DNA of 32,080 nt, from positions 1 to 32,080 of the forward strand of contig JAFLEE010000061.1 in NCBI GenBank assembly GCA_017302015.1, read 5' to 3'. The notes under the pieces are model-generated. The model saw nothing but the letters and a program-made list of their open reading frames with translations. It made no database searches and was not told the origin of the DNA. The DNA is from Spirochaetota bacterium. Its GTDB lineage: Bacteria; Spirochaetota; UBA12135; COTS27; JAFLEE01. Positions 14,356 through 27,375 of the stretch are shown piece by piece (the stretch's first letter is position 1; each line of letters opens with the position of its first letter). Both the position numbers and the translations under genes were made by a program.

Positions 14356-15507
14356 TCACGAGAAAAAGCTCTTGGAGTCGCCCCGCAGGCGCCGCAGGGG
14401 CGCCTCGGCGTTCGGGGCCATCTCTTTCGCCAGATCTTCGTAGAGTTTCTTTTCCTTGGAGGAGAGGCGCGTGGGGATCGTGACGAGGACCTTCACGTGG
14501 AGGTCGCCCCGACGTCCGCCGCCGTTTAGGATCGGCATGCCTTCGCCCTTGATGCGCAGCACGCTGCCGTGGGCGGTCCCCGCGGCGATCTTGAGCTTGA
14601 GCGTCTTCCGATCGATGGTGGGGATCTCGAGTTGCCCGCCGAGCACGGCCTGGGCAATGTTCACGGGGGCCTCCACGTAGAGGTGCTCCTCGGCGCGGGC
14701 GTAGAAATCGTGGGGTTGGAGGCTGATGGCGATGTAGAGGTCGCCGGAGGGGCCGCCCCCCGGGGCCGCCTCGCCCTCCCCCGAGATCTTGATGCTCTGA
14801 CCCTCTTCGATGCCGGGGGGGATCGTGACGTTGATCTTCTTGCGCTGGTAGATGAGGCCGGACCCGTCGCAGGGCGAACAGGGGGATTCGATCATGCGCC
14901 CCTGGCCGCCGCAGCGGGGGCAGGTGGTGCTGATGGAGAACATGCCGCGGCTCTGGCGGACCTGGCCTTGCCCCCCGCATTCCTGGCAGGTGCGCATGGA
15001 GGTGCCGGGTTTGGCCCCGCTGCCGTTGCAGGTCTCGCAGCGCTCCTGCTTCTTCACCTCGAGCACGTGCTTCTTGCCCTGGAAGGCCTCCTCGAGGGTG
15101 AGCTCCATCTTGTAGCGGAGATCCTGGCCGCGGCTTTTCCGCCCGCCGCGCCCCTGGCCGAAGCCGAAAAAGGAACTGAAGGGCGAGTCGCTCCCGAATA
15201 CGTCCTCGAAGATATCGGAAAAATCGTAGGACTGGCTGAAGCCCCCGAAACCCCCCTGCCCGCCCCCGGCGCCCTGCTGGAGCCCCTCGTGGCCGAACCG
15301 GTCGTAGGCGGCGCGCTTCTGGTCGTCGCTGAGCACGGCGTAGGCTTCGCTGAGTTCCTTGAATTGCTCCTCGGCCTTGGCGTCGCCCTTGTTCTTGTCG
15401 GGATGGAGTTGGATGGCCAGCTTGCGGTAGGCCTTCTTCATCTCTTCTTTGCCTGCCGTCTTGGGCACGCCCAGGACTTCGTAATAATCGCGTTTGGCGT
15501 TGGCCAT
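14356..15507 (-). CDS. dnaJ: Chaperone DnaJ (Hsp40)
   Basis: The 383-residue co-chaperone stimulates the DnaK ATPase and delivers substrates. Domains in order: J domain (1-70) with the HPD tripeptide in [10 protein letters not shown]; a Gly/Phe-rich linker (about 72-125, [21 protein letters not shown]); a zinc domain with four CxxCxGxG repeats ([32 protein letters not shown]); and C-terminal substrate domains. It is a full-length type I DnaJ. It lies third in grpE-dnaK-dnaJ, 63 nt after dnaK, with a strong hairpin between them. The sequence just before the ATG is pyrimidine-rich and gives no clear Shine-Dalgarno. Confidence 0.97.
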   Translation of the reverse strand: MANAKRDYYEVLGVPKTAGKEEMKKAYRKLAIQLHPDKNKGDAKAEEQFKELSEAYAVLSDDQKRAAYDRFGHEGLQQGAGGGQGGFGGFSQSYDFSDIFEDVFGSDSPFSSFFGFGQGRGGRKSRGQDLRYKMELTLEEAFQGKKHVLEVKKQERCETCNGSGAKPGTSMRTCQECGGQGQVRQSRGMFSISTTCPRCGGQGRMIESPCSPCDGSGLIYQRKKINVTIPPGIEEGQSIKISGEGEAAPGGGPSGDLYIAISLQPHDFYARAEEHLYVEAPVNIAQAVLGGQLEIPTIDRKTLKLKIAAGTAHGSVLRIKGEGMPILNGGGRRGDLHVKVLVTIPTRLSSKEKKLYEDLAKEMAPNAEAPLRRLRGDSKSFFS

Positions 15508-15536
15508 ATCGGGAGGACCCCAGGGATGCGTGGATT

Positions 15537-15563
15537 GCGGGCGGCGGAGGACCCGCCGCCCGC
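15537..15563 (-). other. Stable intercistronic hairpin between dnaK and dnaJ
   Basis: An 11-bp perfect GC stem (15537-15547 with 15553-15563) closes a 5-nt loop. No T-tract follows on the minus strand, so it is more likely an RNA-stability or processing element than a terminator. It starts 7 nt after the dnaK stop. Confidence 0.6.
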
Positions 15564-15570
15564 GGCCGAA

Positions 15571-17508
<1,938 letters not shown>

Positions 17509-17554
17509 TGTAGTCTCCTGAATTTAAGGGTGGGGATCGGTGGAGGAAAGGAAT

Positions 17555-18175
17555 TCACGGCTGGGCCGGGGGGGACGGATCGGGGGCGTCGACGGACTCG
17601 GGCGCCGCTTTCGAGACCTTGACGGTGGCCAGGCGCAGCACCCGATCATGGTGCCAATAGCCCTTCTGGAAGACGTCGGCCACCGTGTCGACTTTGCCCA
17701 TCGGCGCATTTTCTTGGGCGATGGCCATATGGATCTCGGGGTTGAAGGGGGACCCCGTTCCGTCGATGGGCTTCACGGCGTTCTTTTGGAGGAGGTCCTG
17801 GAGTTGGGTGCGGATGAGCATCATGCCGTCGTGGAACGCCTTGGGGGTGTTCCCGGCCTCGTCGGCCTGGATCTCCGCCGCCCGGTCGAAATTATCGACG
17901 ACCGAAAGGAGGTCTTTGAGCACGTCACCCCCGGCGAAGCGGAGTTGGTCTTCGCGCTCGCGTAGGGTGCGGCGGCGAAAATTCTCGAATTCCGCCTGTT
18001 GGCGTTTGATGAGATTCTCGTAATCGCTGACCTTCGCGGCCAATTCATCGTGCTGCTGCTTGAGGAGCATGAACTCCTCCATCTGCATCTGGGGGAAGGC
18101 CCCGCCGTTTTCAGCGGCGGGCGCGGGCGCCTGGGATTCACCGACGGGGGGAGTGTTTTCCTTTTCTGTGGACAT
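17555..18175 (-). CDS. grpE: Nucleotide exchange factor GrpE
   Basis: The 206-residue protein releases ADP from DnaK. It has an acidic, Pro/Ala-rich disordered N-terminus (1-28), a long coiled coil (about 30-80, ELAAKVSDYENLIKRQQAEF), a four-helix region and the C-terminal beta domain with the family signature GYWHHDRVLRLATVKVSK. FNPEIHMAIA matches the conserved DnaK-contact block. An unusual Pro/Asp-rich tail (SVDAPDPSPPAQP) follows. First gene of grpE-dnaK-dnaJ, with a consensus promoter sharing the control region of ftsH. The Shine-Dalgarno is weak (AGGT about 5 nt upstream). No hrcA precedes it. Confidence 0.95.
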   Translation of the reverse strand: MSTEKENTPPVGESQAPAPAAENGGAFPQMQMEEFMLLKQQHDELAAKVSDYENLIKRQQAEFENFRRRTLREREDQLRFAGGDVLKDLLSVVDNFDRAAEIQADEAGNTPKAFHDGMMLIRTQLQDLLQKNAVKPIDGTGSPFNPEIHMAIAQENAPMGKVDTVADVFQKGYWHHDRVLRLATVKVSKAAPESVDAPDPSPPAQP

Positions 18176-18207
18176 ACCGGACCTACGACCTCTGTTTACG
18201 TGGCCAA

Positions 18208-18236
18208 AATATATATATTGAGGGCTTTCAAGTCAA
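18208..18236 (-). promoter_or_regulatory. Sigma70-type promoter of grpE-dnaK-dnaJ
   Basis: On the minus strand, TTGACT (18231-18236) and TATATT (18208-18213) are exactly 17 nt apart. The predicted leader is about 27 nt. A CTTGAAA that resembles a sigma32 -35 box overlaps it, but no CCCCAT-type -10 lies at the right distance. Confidence 0.7.
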
Positions 18237-18249
18237 ACCATTTTGACTT
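18230..18249. repeat. Perfect 8-bp inverted repeat holding both divergent -35 boxes
   Basis: AAGTCAAA (18230-18237), CCAT, TTTGACTT (18242-18249). Each arm contains the -35 hexamer of one of the divergent promoters (grpE leftward, ftsH rightward), so anything bound here would affect both. It does not match CIRCE (HrcA) or HAIR (HspR). Confidence 0.75.
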
Positions 18250-18271
18250 TTGACCCCCCCGACATTAAACT
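18243..18271 (+). promoter_or_regulatory. Sigma70-type promoter of ftsH
   Basis: TTGACT (18243-18248) and TAAACT (18266-18271) are 17 nt apart. Transcription would start near 18278, about 9 nt before the ftsH ATG, leaving no room for a Shine-Dalgarno. Confidence 0.65.
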
Positions 18272-18286
18272 CATAACCACAAAACA

Positions 18287-20335
18287 ATGGCATCAGATAA
18301 AGATCCCGAAAATCGCAAGCGATTTCTCTCCGATTTGGAGAAAAAACTCCGAAATCAGCCCCCCGGGAACGGGGAAGAGCCGGGAAAAAACGGCAAGAAA
18401 GACCCGGAGAAGCCCCAGGGCGAGCCCGGGCGCTTCAATGTCGTGACGCTCCTGATCCTTGTCGGGCTTTTGGTGGCCACGATCGTCTATCTGTCCCCTT
18501 CTATGAAGGGCGACAAGACCGCCGGGGTGCCGTATTCCGACTTTGTCCAGGGCGTGAAGACCGGAAAGATCTCCCAAGTCGTGGTCATCAATAACGAGCG
18601 CATCGAATTCAAGCAAGACGGGTCCCAGAAAGAGACCCGCATCCCCTACCTCGACCAGGCGCTGCTCCCCATGCTCCTTGAGCATAAGGTGACCATCGAA
18701 AGCCGCCAAATCGACGACGGCAAATGGTGGATGATGCTCCTCCAATGGGCCCCCTTCATCATCCTGCTGGTCGTCTTCTGGGTCATGGTCAACCGCCAGT
18801 TCAAGGGCCGCATGGGCAATGCGTTCAGTTTCGGCAAGAGCAAGGCCAAACTCATCGGCGAAAACGACATCAAAACCACGTTTAAAGACGTCGAAGGGTG
18901 CGAAGAGGCCAAAGAAGAGCTCCAAGAGATCGTTTCCTTCCTCAAAGACCCGCGCAAATACGTCGACTTGGGAGCGAAGATCCCGAAGGGCGTGCTCTTG
19001 GTGGGGCCCCCCGGCACGGGGAAGACCCTCCTGGGGAAAGCCGTCGCCGGAGAGGCGAAAGTGCCCTTTTATTCGATGTCCGGGTCCGATTTCGTGGAGA
19101 TGTTCGTCGGCGTCGGGGCGTCCCGGGTGCGCGACCTCTTCGAAACCGGCAAGAAGAACGCCCCCTGCATCCTCTTCATCGACGAGATCGACGCGGTGGG
19201 GCGCATGCGCGGCGCCGGCTACGGCGGCGGGCACGATGAGCGCGAGCAGACCCTCAACCAACTCCTCGTCGAGATGGACGGCTTCGAGACCAACGAGGCC
19301 GTCATCATCATGGCGGCCACCAACCGGCCCGACGTGCTCGACCGGGCCCTCATGCGCCCGGGCCGCTTCGACCGCCAGGTCGTCGTCGACGTGCCCGATG
19401 TGAAGGGCCGCTTGGGCATCCTCAAGATCCACGCCGCGAAGGTCAAACTCGAAAATAGCGCCGATCTCGAAGACATCGCCCGGGGAACGCCCGGTTTCAC
19501 CGGGGCCGACCTGGCCAACCTCGTCAACGAGGCCGCGCTCCTGGCCGGGCGGGGCGACCGCAAGGTCGTGGTCAAGAAAGACCTCGAGCAGGCGAAAGAC
19601 AAGGTGATGATGGGCAGCGAGCGGCGCTCCATGCTCATCAGCCTCGAGGAGAAGCGCAATACCGCCTACCACGAAGCGGGGCACGCCCTCATCGGGCTCC
19701 TCCTGACGAAAGGCGATACCCTGCACAAAGTCAGCATCATCCCCCGGGGGCGCGCCCTGGGCCTCACCTATTTCTTCCCCGAAGACGGGGTGAAGACCAT
19801 GACGAAGAGCAAACTCCTCGCCGGTCTGCGGATGCTCTACGGCGGACGCGTCGCCGAAGAGATCGTGATGAAGGACTTCACCACCGGCGCCTCCAACGAC
19901 ATCGAACGGGCCACCAAGATCGCCCGGTCCATGGTGTGCGAATGGGGCATGAGCCGGCTCGGGCCCATCAGCTTCGGGGAGAAGGACCAGCCGGTCTTCA
20001 TCGGCCGCGAAATCACCCGCATGGAAGATTTCAGCGACGAGACCGCTCGCATCATCGACGAAGAGGTGAAGAGCATCCTCGACGAGGCCTATAAAGACAC
20101 GATGAAACTCCTGAAAAGCCGCCTCAGCGACCTGAAGATCCTGGCCGAGGCGCTCCTCGTCCAAGAAACGATGGACGCCGGGGAGATCTACGATCTCCTC
20201 AAGATGAAGCGCCCGGCTCAGGCCAAGATCGATTTCCAATCCAAACCCCCCGAAACCAAGAACCCGCCCCCGGCCGGCGACGTCCCCGCGGGGGGGCCCC
20301 TGTTCGCTCCCGAGCCTCCCCCCGTCCCGACCTGA
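18287..20335 (+). CDS. ftsH: ATP-dependent zinc metalloprotease FtsH
   Basis: The 682-residue inner-membrane AAA+ protease degrades misfolded membrane proteins and selected regulators. It has a long charged cytoplasmic N-terminus (1-50), TM1 at about 51-70, a periplasmic domain at about 71-148 and TM2 at about 149-168. The AAA domain has Walker A GPPGTGKT (240-247), pore loop FVGVGA (about 273-278), Walker B LFIDEID (296-302) and an SRH arginine region (about 345-363). The peptidase has HEAGH (462-466) with D538 as third zinc ligand. The tail is Pro-rich ([21 protein letters not shown]). The N-terminal extension of about 40 residues is longer than usual. No Shine-Dalgarno precedes the ATG. 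It diverges from grpE and is followed 15 nt later by the zinc-ribbon gene. Confidence 0.97.
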   Translation: MASDKDPENRKRFLSDLEKKLRNQPPGNGEEPGKNGKKDPEKPQGEPGRFNVVTLLILVGLLVATIVYLSPSMKGDKTAGVPYSDFVQGVKTGKISQVVVINNERIEFKQDGSQKETRIPYLDQALLPMLLEHKVTIESRQIDDGKWWMMLLQWAPFIILLVVFWVMVNRQFKGRMGNAFSFGKSKAKLIGENDIKTTFKDVEGCEEAKEELQEIVSFLKDPRKYVDLGAKIPKGVLLVGPPGTGKTLLGKAVAGEAKVPFYSMSGSDFVEMFVGVGASRVRDLFETGKKNAPCILFIDEIDAVGRMRGAGYGGGHDEREQTLNQLLVEMDGFETNEAVIIMAATNRPDVLDRALMRPGRFDRQVVVDVPDVKGRLGILKIHAAKVKLENSADLEDIARGTPGFTGADLANLVNEAALLAGRGDRKVVVKKDLEQAKDKVMMGSERRSMLISLEEKRNTAYHEAGHALIGLLLTKGDTLHKVSIIPRGRALGLTYFFPEDGVKTMTKSKLLAGLRMLYGGRVAEEIVMKDFTTGASNDIERATKIARSMVCEWGMSRLGPISFGEKDQPVFIGREITRMEDFSDETARIIDEEVKSILDEAYKDTMKLLKSRLSDLKILAEALLVQETMDAGEIYDLLKMKRPAQAKIDFQSKPPETKNPPPAGDVPAGGPLFAPEPPPVPT

Positions 20336-20350
20336 TCCTCGGAGGACCCC

Positions 20351-20638
20351 ATGCCCACCTACCATTACCGCTGCAATACCTGCGAGCACGAATTCGACCG
20401 CTTCCAGTCCATCACCTCCCCGGCGGTCTCGGAATGCCCCGAGTGCAAGGCCGAGTCCCGCCGCCTCATCAGCGGGGGATCCGGGGTGATCTATAAGGGT
20501 TCGGGCTTCTACGTCAACGATTACAAGGGGTCCAATTCCAGTTCGAATAAGACCGAAACCAAGGCCGCTCCGGCTTGCGGCGCGGCCGATGGGGGCTGCG
20601 CCTCCGCCGGCTGCCCGGCCGCCGCTCCCGCAACCTGA
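20351..20638 (+). CDS. FmdB-family zinc-ribbon protein
   Basis: The 95-residue protein starts with the FmdB/CxxC regulatory-type zinc ribbon MPTYHYRCNTCEHEFDRFQS and the second pair CPECKAESRRLISG, so C8/C11 and C29/C32 bind zinc. GSGFYVNDYKG, a common end of this family's core, follows. The Ser/Asn/Lys linker leads to an extra cysteine-rich tail (CGAADGGCASAGCPAA). The family's role is not established; links to regulation of amidase and formamidase genes are old inferences. It starts 15 nt after ftsH with GGAGG upstream and is probably co-transcribed with it, which hints at a role in proteostasis (inference). Confidence 0.87.
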   Translation: MPTYHYRCNTCEHEFDRFQSITSPAVSECPECKAESRRLISGGSGVIYKGSGFYVNDYKGSNSSSNKTETKAAPACGAADGGCASAGCPAAAPAT

Positions 20639-21150
20639 GAAGGCTCTTTGAGCCCTCCGTTTCGACGGCGTGTTGAGGGTATAACGGCACCTTTTGAATT
20701 TCAAACTGGCCCGCGAGTCACGGTCGGGAAATAGACGCCTGGAGAGTCGTTGTCCAAGCGGGCTTCCTCCTGGAACCTCTCGGACTTGAACTTGAAATGG
20801 AAGTTTTGTGCGTTGAGTTCGGCGGAGAGGCCGCCCCCGCGTACAAACCGATCGAAAATTGGCATTTGGGCTTCACGGTCCAAGTAATTGGATTCCGCGA
20901 AGCCTAGTTGACTTGGAATAGACGCCTTGTGCGTTGGGGCCGGCTTGAGGGCCAGCTAAGCGCCAAAAAAGCCTGGAAATTGGCGCCGTGGCACCGCCAC
21001 GTCGGGTTCCATCACGTCGATTCAAGAAAACGGTGATCATCAGACCGGGATCCACGTGAATTCTGTTTTTTGGCCGGATTTAGAGGTCGAATTCACCATA
21101 AACGAGGCTCGAATGAGGCCAATCCACCTCCGGTATTGGATGATTCACGG
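20639..21150. other. Long intergenic region, probably decayed sequence
   Basis: No convincing gene is present. Just after the zinc-ribbon stop are two short hairpins, GGCTC-TTT-GAGCC (20642-20654) and CCGT-TTCG-ACGG (20657-20668), which may end the ftsH transcript. A 13-bp palindrome is at 20693-20705. The 11-mer AATAGACGCCT occurs at 20730-20740 and 20917-20927, and the 10-mer TTGTGCGTTG at 20806-20815 and 20927-20936. The second copies are fused, as if a unit had been duplicated and then shortened. Both copies, read on the minus strand, give NAQ and GVY in short open frames (20701-20883 and 20873-21055). Inverted repeats lie at 20960-20986 and 20987-21001. The stretch is less GC-rich than its neighbours. 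It may be a gene remnant. Confidence 0.5.
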
Positions 21151-21156
21151 TATAAT
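21151..21156 (+). promoter_or_regulatory. -10 box of the ppdK promoter
   Basis: A perfect TATAAT gives a start near 21163 and a leader of about 44 nt carrying AAGGAG. No clear -35 box lies 17 nt upstream (CTCCGG there), so an activator may be needed. Confidence 0.55.
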
Positions 21157-21206
21157 CCGGCACTCATTTTTCGATCAAAGAAAACCAGTTTTCAAGGAGT
21201 TTTGTG

Positions 21207-24092
<2,886 letters not shown>

Positions 24093-24111
24093 GGCTCGGC
24101 CTTACGGGAAA

Positions 24112-24141
24112 AAGGCGGGCCTCCGGGCCCGCCTTTTTTTT
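24112..24141 (+). terminator. Rho-independent terminator of ppdK
   Basis: The 9-bp stem AAGGCGGGC (24112-24120) pairs perfectly with GCCCGCCTT (24127-24135) around CTCCGG, and runs into eight Ts (24134-24141). This is the clearest terminator in the window. Confidence 0.9.
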
Positions 24142-24188
24142 AGGCCTTCGGCGCAAAGAGCGACCCAGAACCGAAACGCGAGAAACCC

Positions 24189-25274
24189 ATGAAAAAAAGC
24201 ACCCCCATCACCGCCGCCATCATCGGCTGCGGCGTCATCGGTCCCAACCATGCGCGCGCCCTCGAACTCGACGGGCGCGCCGCCCTCAAATGGGCCTGCG
24301 ATATCGACGCCAAGCGCCAAGGGCGCATCGCGGCGCCCAAGTTCACCCGTGATTACCGGGAAGTGCTCGCGGACCCGGAGGTGGACCTGGTGTGCGTCTG
24401 TACGCCCCACCCGGTGCACGCGGAGGTGGCCTGCGCGGCCCTCGCGGCGGGAAAGCATGTGGTGTGCGAGAAGCCCCTGGCGAGCCATCCTTCGGAGTTG
24501 GCGAAGATGATCGAAGCCGCGGGGAAACGCCCGGACTTGGTCGCCGCCGGCATCTTCCAGCACCGTTTCACCCCGTTCGCCCGCAGGCTCAAGACTCTCC
24601 TCTCGGGCGGCGATTTCGGGAGGATCCTCCAGGCGAGCGTGGAATTCCGCTGCACGCGGACCGAGGAGTACTACGCCTCGGACGCCTGGCGCGGCAAATG
24701 GAAGGAGGAGGGAGGCGGGGTGCTCCTCAACCAGGCCATCCATACCCTCGATATTTTCCAGTGGTGGCTCGGCGGCGACCCGGTAGAGGTCGACGGCACG
24801 GTGGCGCGCCGGCGCATGGCGTGCATCGAAGTGGAGGATTTCGGCGAGGCGCGCGTGCGTTTCGCGTCCGGTTCCTCCGCCGTGGTGCGGGCGGTGAACG
24901 ATGGGGTGAGCGGCTGGGGCGTCGATCTCGTCATCGAAGCCGAATACGGTTCCGTACGCGTGGGCGATAGCCATCGGCCGGTGGAGGTGAAGCACCAGTC
25001 GACCTCCCTCGCCACGGAACTTTGGGCGATGGGGCAGGTGCGCCTCGACGGGATCCGCATGCCCGGCAAGGCCGTCTACGGCGACCACCATGCCCTCCAA
25101 TTGGCCGATGCGGTCTCCGCGATCCTCGAGGGCCGTAAGCCCTTCGTGACCTTCCAGGACGCCAGCGCGGCGAACGCCATCGTCCTGGGGATGTACCACA
25201 GCACGGCCGTCGGGGGCGCCGTCTCCTTGCCGCTAAAGGATTACAAGACCCCCGTGCTTCCCCTGGCCCCCTGA
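24189..25274 (+). CDS. Gfo/Idh/MocA family oxidoreductase
   Basis: The 361-residue protein has the Rossmann motif GCGVIG (13-18), CEKPLASH with the catalytic Lys (about 93-100), and the C-terminal domain with GGGVLLNQAIHTLDIFQWWLGG, which carries the His that stands near the sugar in this family. Such enzymes oxidise or reduce a hydroxyl of a sugar, inositol or nucleotide-sugar with NAD(P). The substrate cannot be assigned. It differs clearly from the 8319-9296 paralogue: no GPNSGR-type block, and a longer C-terminus. It follows the ppdK terminator by about 48 nt. I see no strong promoter or Shine-Dalgarno there. It ends convergently with the lipoprotein gene; a small inverted repeat TCGGTC-AAC-GACCGA (25305-25319) lies between. 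Confidence 0.85.
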   Translation: MKKSTPITAAIIGCGVIGPNHARALELDGRAALKWACDIDAKRQGRIAAPKFTRDYREVLADPEVDLVCVCTPHPVHAEVACAALAAGKHVVCEKPLASHPSELAKMIEAAGKRPDLVAAGIFQHRFTPFARRLKTLLSGGDFGRILQASVEFRCTRTEEYYASDAWRGKWKEEGGGVLLNQAIHTLDIFQWWLGGDPVEVDGTVARRRMACIEVEDFGEARVRFASGSSAVVRAVNDGVSGWGVDLVIEAEYGSVRVGDSHRPVEVKHQSTSLATELWAMGQVRLDGIRMPGKAVYGDHHALQLADAVSAILEGRKPFVTFQDASAANAIVLGMYHSTAVGGAVSLPLKDYKTPVLPLAP

Positions 25275-25391
25275 AGCGGTCGGGCGGGAGCCTCCGCCTT
25301 CGAGTCGGTCAACGACCGATCCCCCTCCGGTATCCTCGACTCGGCCGGCGGCGCAAACGCGAGGGCGCTCTCGGGCGGGTCGCGAAACGGT

Positions 25392-25778
25392 TTAGTCGAG
25401 GGTCAGGCCGAGTTCGTTGGTTTTCGTGAGATCCCACACGTAGCGGTTTCCCGGTTGGATCATCGACCTCATGTTCTCAGGGAGTAAGAGGCCATTGCTA
25501 GTGAACAGGTTCGTTCCGTTGCTGGAGGCCGTGATGGTGAATCGATTCGCCCATTGGGATCCGTCGGCTTCCAGGGCCTGGTAGATCGTCGCGCGGCCGT
25601 TGGAAAGCGCGATGACGTTCGTGTAGGAGCGGGCTTGACCGATCACGACATCGAAGCGCGTGTAGCCCAAGGCCTGGAGGCTATTGGAGGAGAGGTTGCG
25701 GATGCGCAATTGGGGCTCGCAGGAGGCGACGACGAACAGCGCAAGAAGGAGTAGGCAGGCGGGGAATGATCGGATCAT
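25392..25778 (-). CDS. Small lipoprotein of unknown function
   Basis: The 128-residue protein has a type II signal peptide: Arg near the start, a Leu-rich core, lipobox VASC with C20 as the lipidated residue. The mature part (about 108 residues) is rich in Asn, Ser and Thr and looks beta-stranded: LRIRNLSSNSLQALGYTRFD, then ARSYTNVIALSNGRATIYQAL and a C-terminal GNRYVWDLTKTNELGL. I recognise no family. The residue after the Cys is Glu rather than Asp, so outer-membrane sorting is plausible by the E. coli rule. There is no Shine-Dalgarno. A perfect TATAAT ends 8 nt before the ATG, so the mRNA has almost no leader. Confidence 0.7.
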   Translation of the reverse strand: MIRSFPACLLLLALFVVASCEPQLRIRNLSSNSLQALGYTRFDVVIGQARSYTNVIALSNGRATIYQALEADGSQWANRFTITASSNGTNLFTSNGLLLPENMRSMIQPGNRYVWDLTKTNELGLTLD

Positions 25779-25786
25779 AGGCCGCT

Positions 25787-25792
25787 ATTATA
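25787..25792 (-). promoter_or_regulatory. -10 box 8 nt from the lipoprotein start codon
   Basis: On the minus strand, a perfect TATAAT is followed by eight bases and then ATG (25776-25778). The transcript would begin 0-2 nt before the start codon. No recognisable -35 box is present. Confidence 0.5.
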
Positions 25793-25878
25793 CTCCGTGG
25801 GGTAAGCGCGCCGCTATCTTTCTATCGGGAAACCGGACGAGCATGCCGTCTTGGACGCCAAATCGTCGGGTCCTAGGT

Positions 25879-25884
25879 TAAAAT
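25879..25884 (+). promoter_or_regulatory. Possible -10 box of the beta-barrel gene
   Basis: TAAAAT overlaps an in-frame ATG at 25883. If this is the -10 box, that ATG cannot be in the mRNA, and translation must start downstream at 25928. The TTGGAC at 25851 is too far (22 nt) to be a normal -35. Confidence 0.35.
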
Positions 25885-25927
25885 GGCCCACGTTCCGGCG
25901 CCGATGACCGGTAGGGGTCTTTTCAGG

Positions 25928-27232
25928 ATGAAGCGGGAATCGAAGCCGGCGGTGGCGAACAGAGGGGCCCGGGCGGGCCTAGAGGCAAGCCTGATGGTGA
26001 CGGTTCTTTGCGCGCTTTTCCTGGGCGCTGAACCCCACCTTTCCCGAACCTCCACGAACGCGCCGCCCGACCATTGGGTTTTTTCGAACCAGGCCGCCTT
26101 CTATTACCGGGCCGCTCAGATGGCCGAAATCACCGGCAATGAACAATCGCTGGTGGCGTGGTGGCGAACACGACTGGCATGGGATCGCGCCTTCGGGCCG
26201 GTCAGTTTGGAGGCGAAGCTCGATGGTCTCTTGATGGCCGATCTGGCCGTCAAAGGCCGGGTCGCTGAGACGATGGCCCCACCCCGCGTGCTGCTCAATG
26301 AGTTGAGTTTGAATCTCGGCCTCGGGAAGCACCATCGCCTGGAAGCCGGGGCGGTGCGTCCATTGACCTGGCATTACCCCCTCGAGAGTTTGGCGGTGCC
26401 CGTCGTGTTCGCCACCGGCGTCCTCCCCAACGGGCGTTACCTTCCGCAAGCGATCGTGACGGGCTATCGCGACGTTCCGATCGCCTATGCGGGCGCGATC
26501 GATTGGTACGACATCGGATTGATCTGGCGGATGGACTACCCGGGGATCCGCTTTTCCCTCGGGTACATCAATGGGGAGCAGGGCTTGGACGCCAATTCCT
26601 CCCCCAGCGCGAGCTTCGAGCTCCGTTTCGGCCGTGATAGCCTCTTCGGCGGCCTGGCGGGCCAATTCGGGCAGCAGGGTTCGGTTCCGGTCAAAGAATG
26701 GCGCCACCAGGCCCAGGTCTTTTTCCAGGCGGGCAAGCGCCATCGTTTCGGTGTGGAGGCCATGCTCCACCTGGGGGGGGTTATGAATACCAATGCCCTG
26801 GCGCCGAGCAATGGGCTGCTTTCCCAGTTCGGCTACGACGAGAATCCCTTCGGGCCGTTTACCCTCGTAAACGACGAGAACCATGAAAATCCCTTTGGCT
26901 TGGATCCCGTGTTCGTTCCCGCGTTCCACGCGATGGCATGGTTCGAATTGTCGCCGCGCCTCGACGATCGCCTCAAGATCGCGGGGCATTTCAGCGTCTG
27001 GGATCCCGATCTGGTGACGGAGAGCCGGGAGGACAAGAAGCTCAAATGGCGGGCCTTCTTGCGGGTTTCGGTGGGGCTTCTCCCTCCCCTGAAAGTCTTC
27101 GTTTCCTACACATGGACCCAGGATCCCGTTTTCCTCAACCGGAACCTGAACCAGTATTTCGATCGCGAATCCCGCGATCTCCACCCATTGGTTCCCCATG
27201 ACATCCTAGCGGGTATGGCGCTCGAGTTTTAA
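25928..27232 (+). CDS. Outer-membrane beta-barrel (porin-like) protein
   Basis: The protein has 434 residues from ATG 25928, with TAGGGG (25912-25917) 10 nt upstream; an in-frame ATG at 25883 lies in a probable -10 box. It has a signal peptide (LEASLMVTVLCALFLGAEP). The rest is alternating hydrophobic and polar strands with aromatic girdles: WVFSNQAAFYYRAAQMAE, RFSLGYINGEQGLDAN, HRFGVEAMLHLGG, LKVFVSYTWTQDPVF. It ends in Phe after alternating residues (ILAGMALEF), the outer-membrane insertion signal. This looks like a porin of roughly 14-18 strands, but I cannot name a family. A LacI-type operator sits 3 nt after its stop, and a secreted esterase follows, so the pair may serve uptake and breakdown of a plant-type glycan or ester (inference). 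Confidence 0.72.
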   Translation: MKRESKPAVANRGARAGLEASLMVTVLCALFLGAEPHLSRTSTNAPPDHWVFSNQAAFYYRAAQMAEITGNEQSLVAWWRTRLAWDRAFGPVSLEAKLDGLLMADLAVKGRVAETMAPPRVLLNELSLNLGLGKHHRLEAGAVRPLTWHYPLESLAVPVVFATGVLPNGRYLPQAIVTGYRDVPIAYAGAIDWYDIGLIWRMDYPGIRFSLGYINGEQGLDANSSPSASFELRFGRDSLFGGLAGQFGQQGSVPVKEWRHQAQVFFQAGKRHRFGVEAMLHLGGVMNTNALAPSNGLLSQFGYDENPFGPFTLVNDENHENPFGLDPVFVPAFHAMAWFELSPRLDDRLKIAGHFSVWDPDLVTESREDKKLKWRAFLRVSVGLLPPLKVFVSYTWTQDPVFLNRNLNQYFDRESRDLHPLVPHDILAGMALEF

Positions 27233-27234
27233 AA

Positions 27235-27246
27235 GGAAACGTTTCC
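27235..27246. promoter_or_regulatory. LacI-family-type operator palindrome
   Basis: GGAAACGTTTCC is a perfect 12-bp palindrome with the central CG and AAACGTTT core typical of LacI/GalR-family operators, including catabolite-control sites. It lies 158 nt upstream of the secreted hydrolase start. No LacI-family gene is in the window. Confidence 0.5.
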
Positions 27247-27375
27247 ATTCACGATCAGTACCGTCGATCGGGCAAGGTTGCGCGGGCCTGAGTCATTCCC
27301 GAAGGGTCACAGGAGAAAGGCGTACCCTGGCACATGGTGCATTGCCGCAGCTGCCAGCCAGAGGAGATAATTCGC

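Noticed and set aside
18226-18232. CTTGAAA (minus strand), an exact sigma32-type -35 box before grpE
   Set aside because: No CCCCAT-like -10 box follows at 11-16 nt. A sigma70-type promoter with 17-nt spacing explains the site better.
18215-18253. CIRCE (HrcA) or HAIR (HspR) operator in the grpE/ftsH spacer
   Set aside because: The TTGA...TCAA and AAGTCAAA...TTTGACTT repeats do not match TTAGCACTC-N9-GAGTGCTAA or CTTGAGT-N7-ACTCAAG.
18293-20704. An 803-codon frame antisense to ftsH
   Set aside because: Shadow of ftsH, with no independent signals.
27328-27345. A sigma54-like TGGCAC...TTGC upstream of the hydrolase
   Set aside because: The two elements are 8 nt apart instead of 5, so the GG and GC doublets are off the required spacing.
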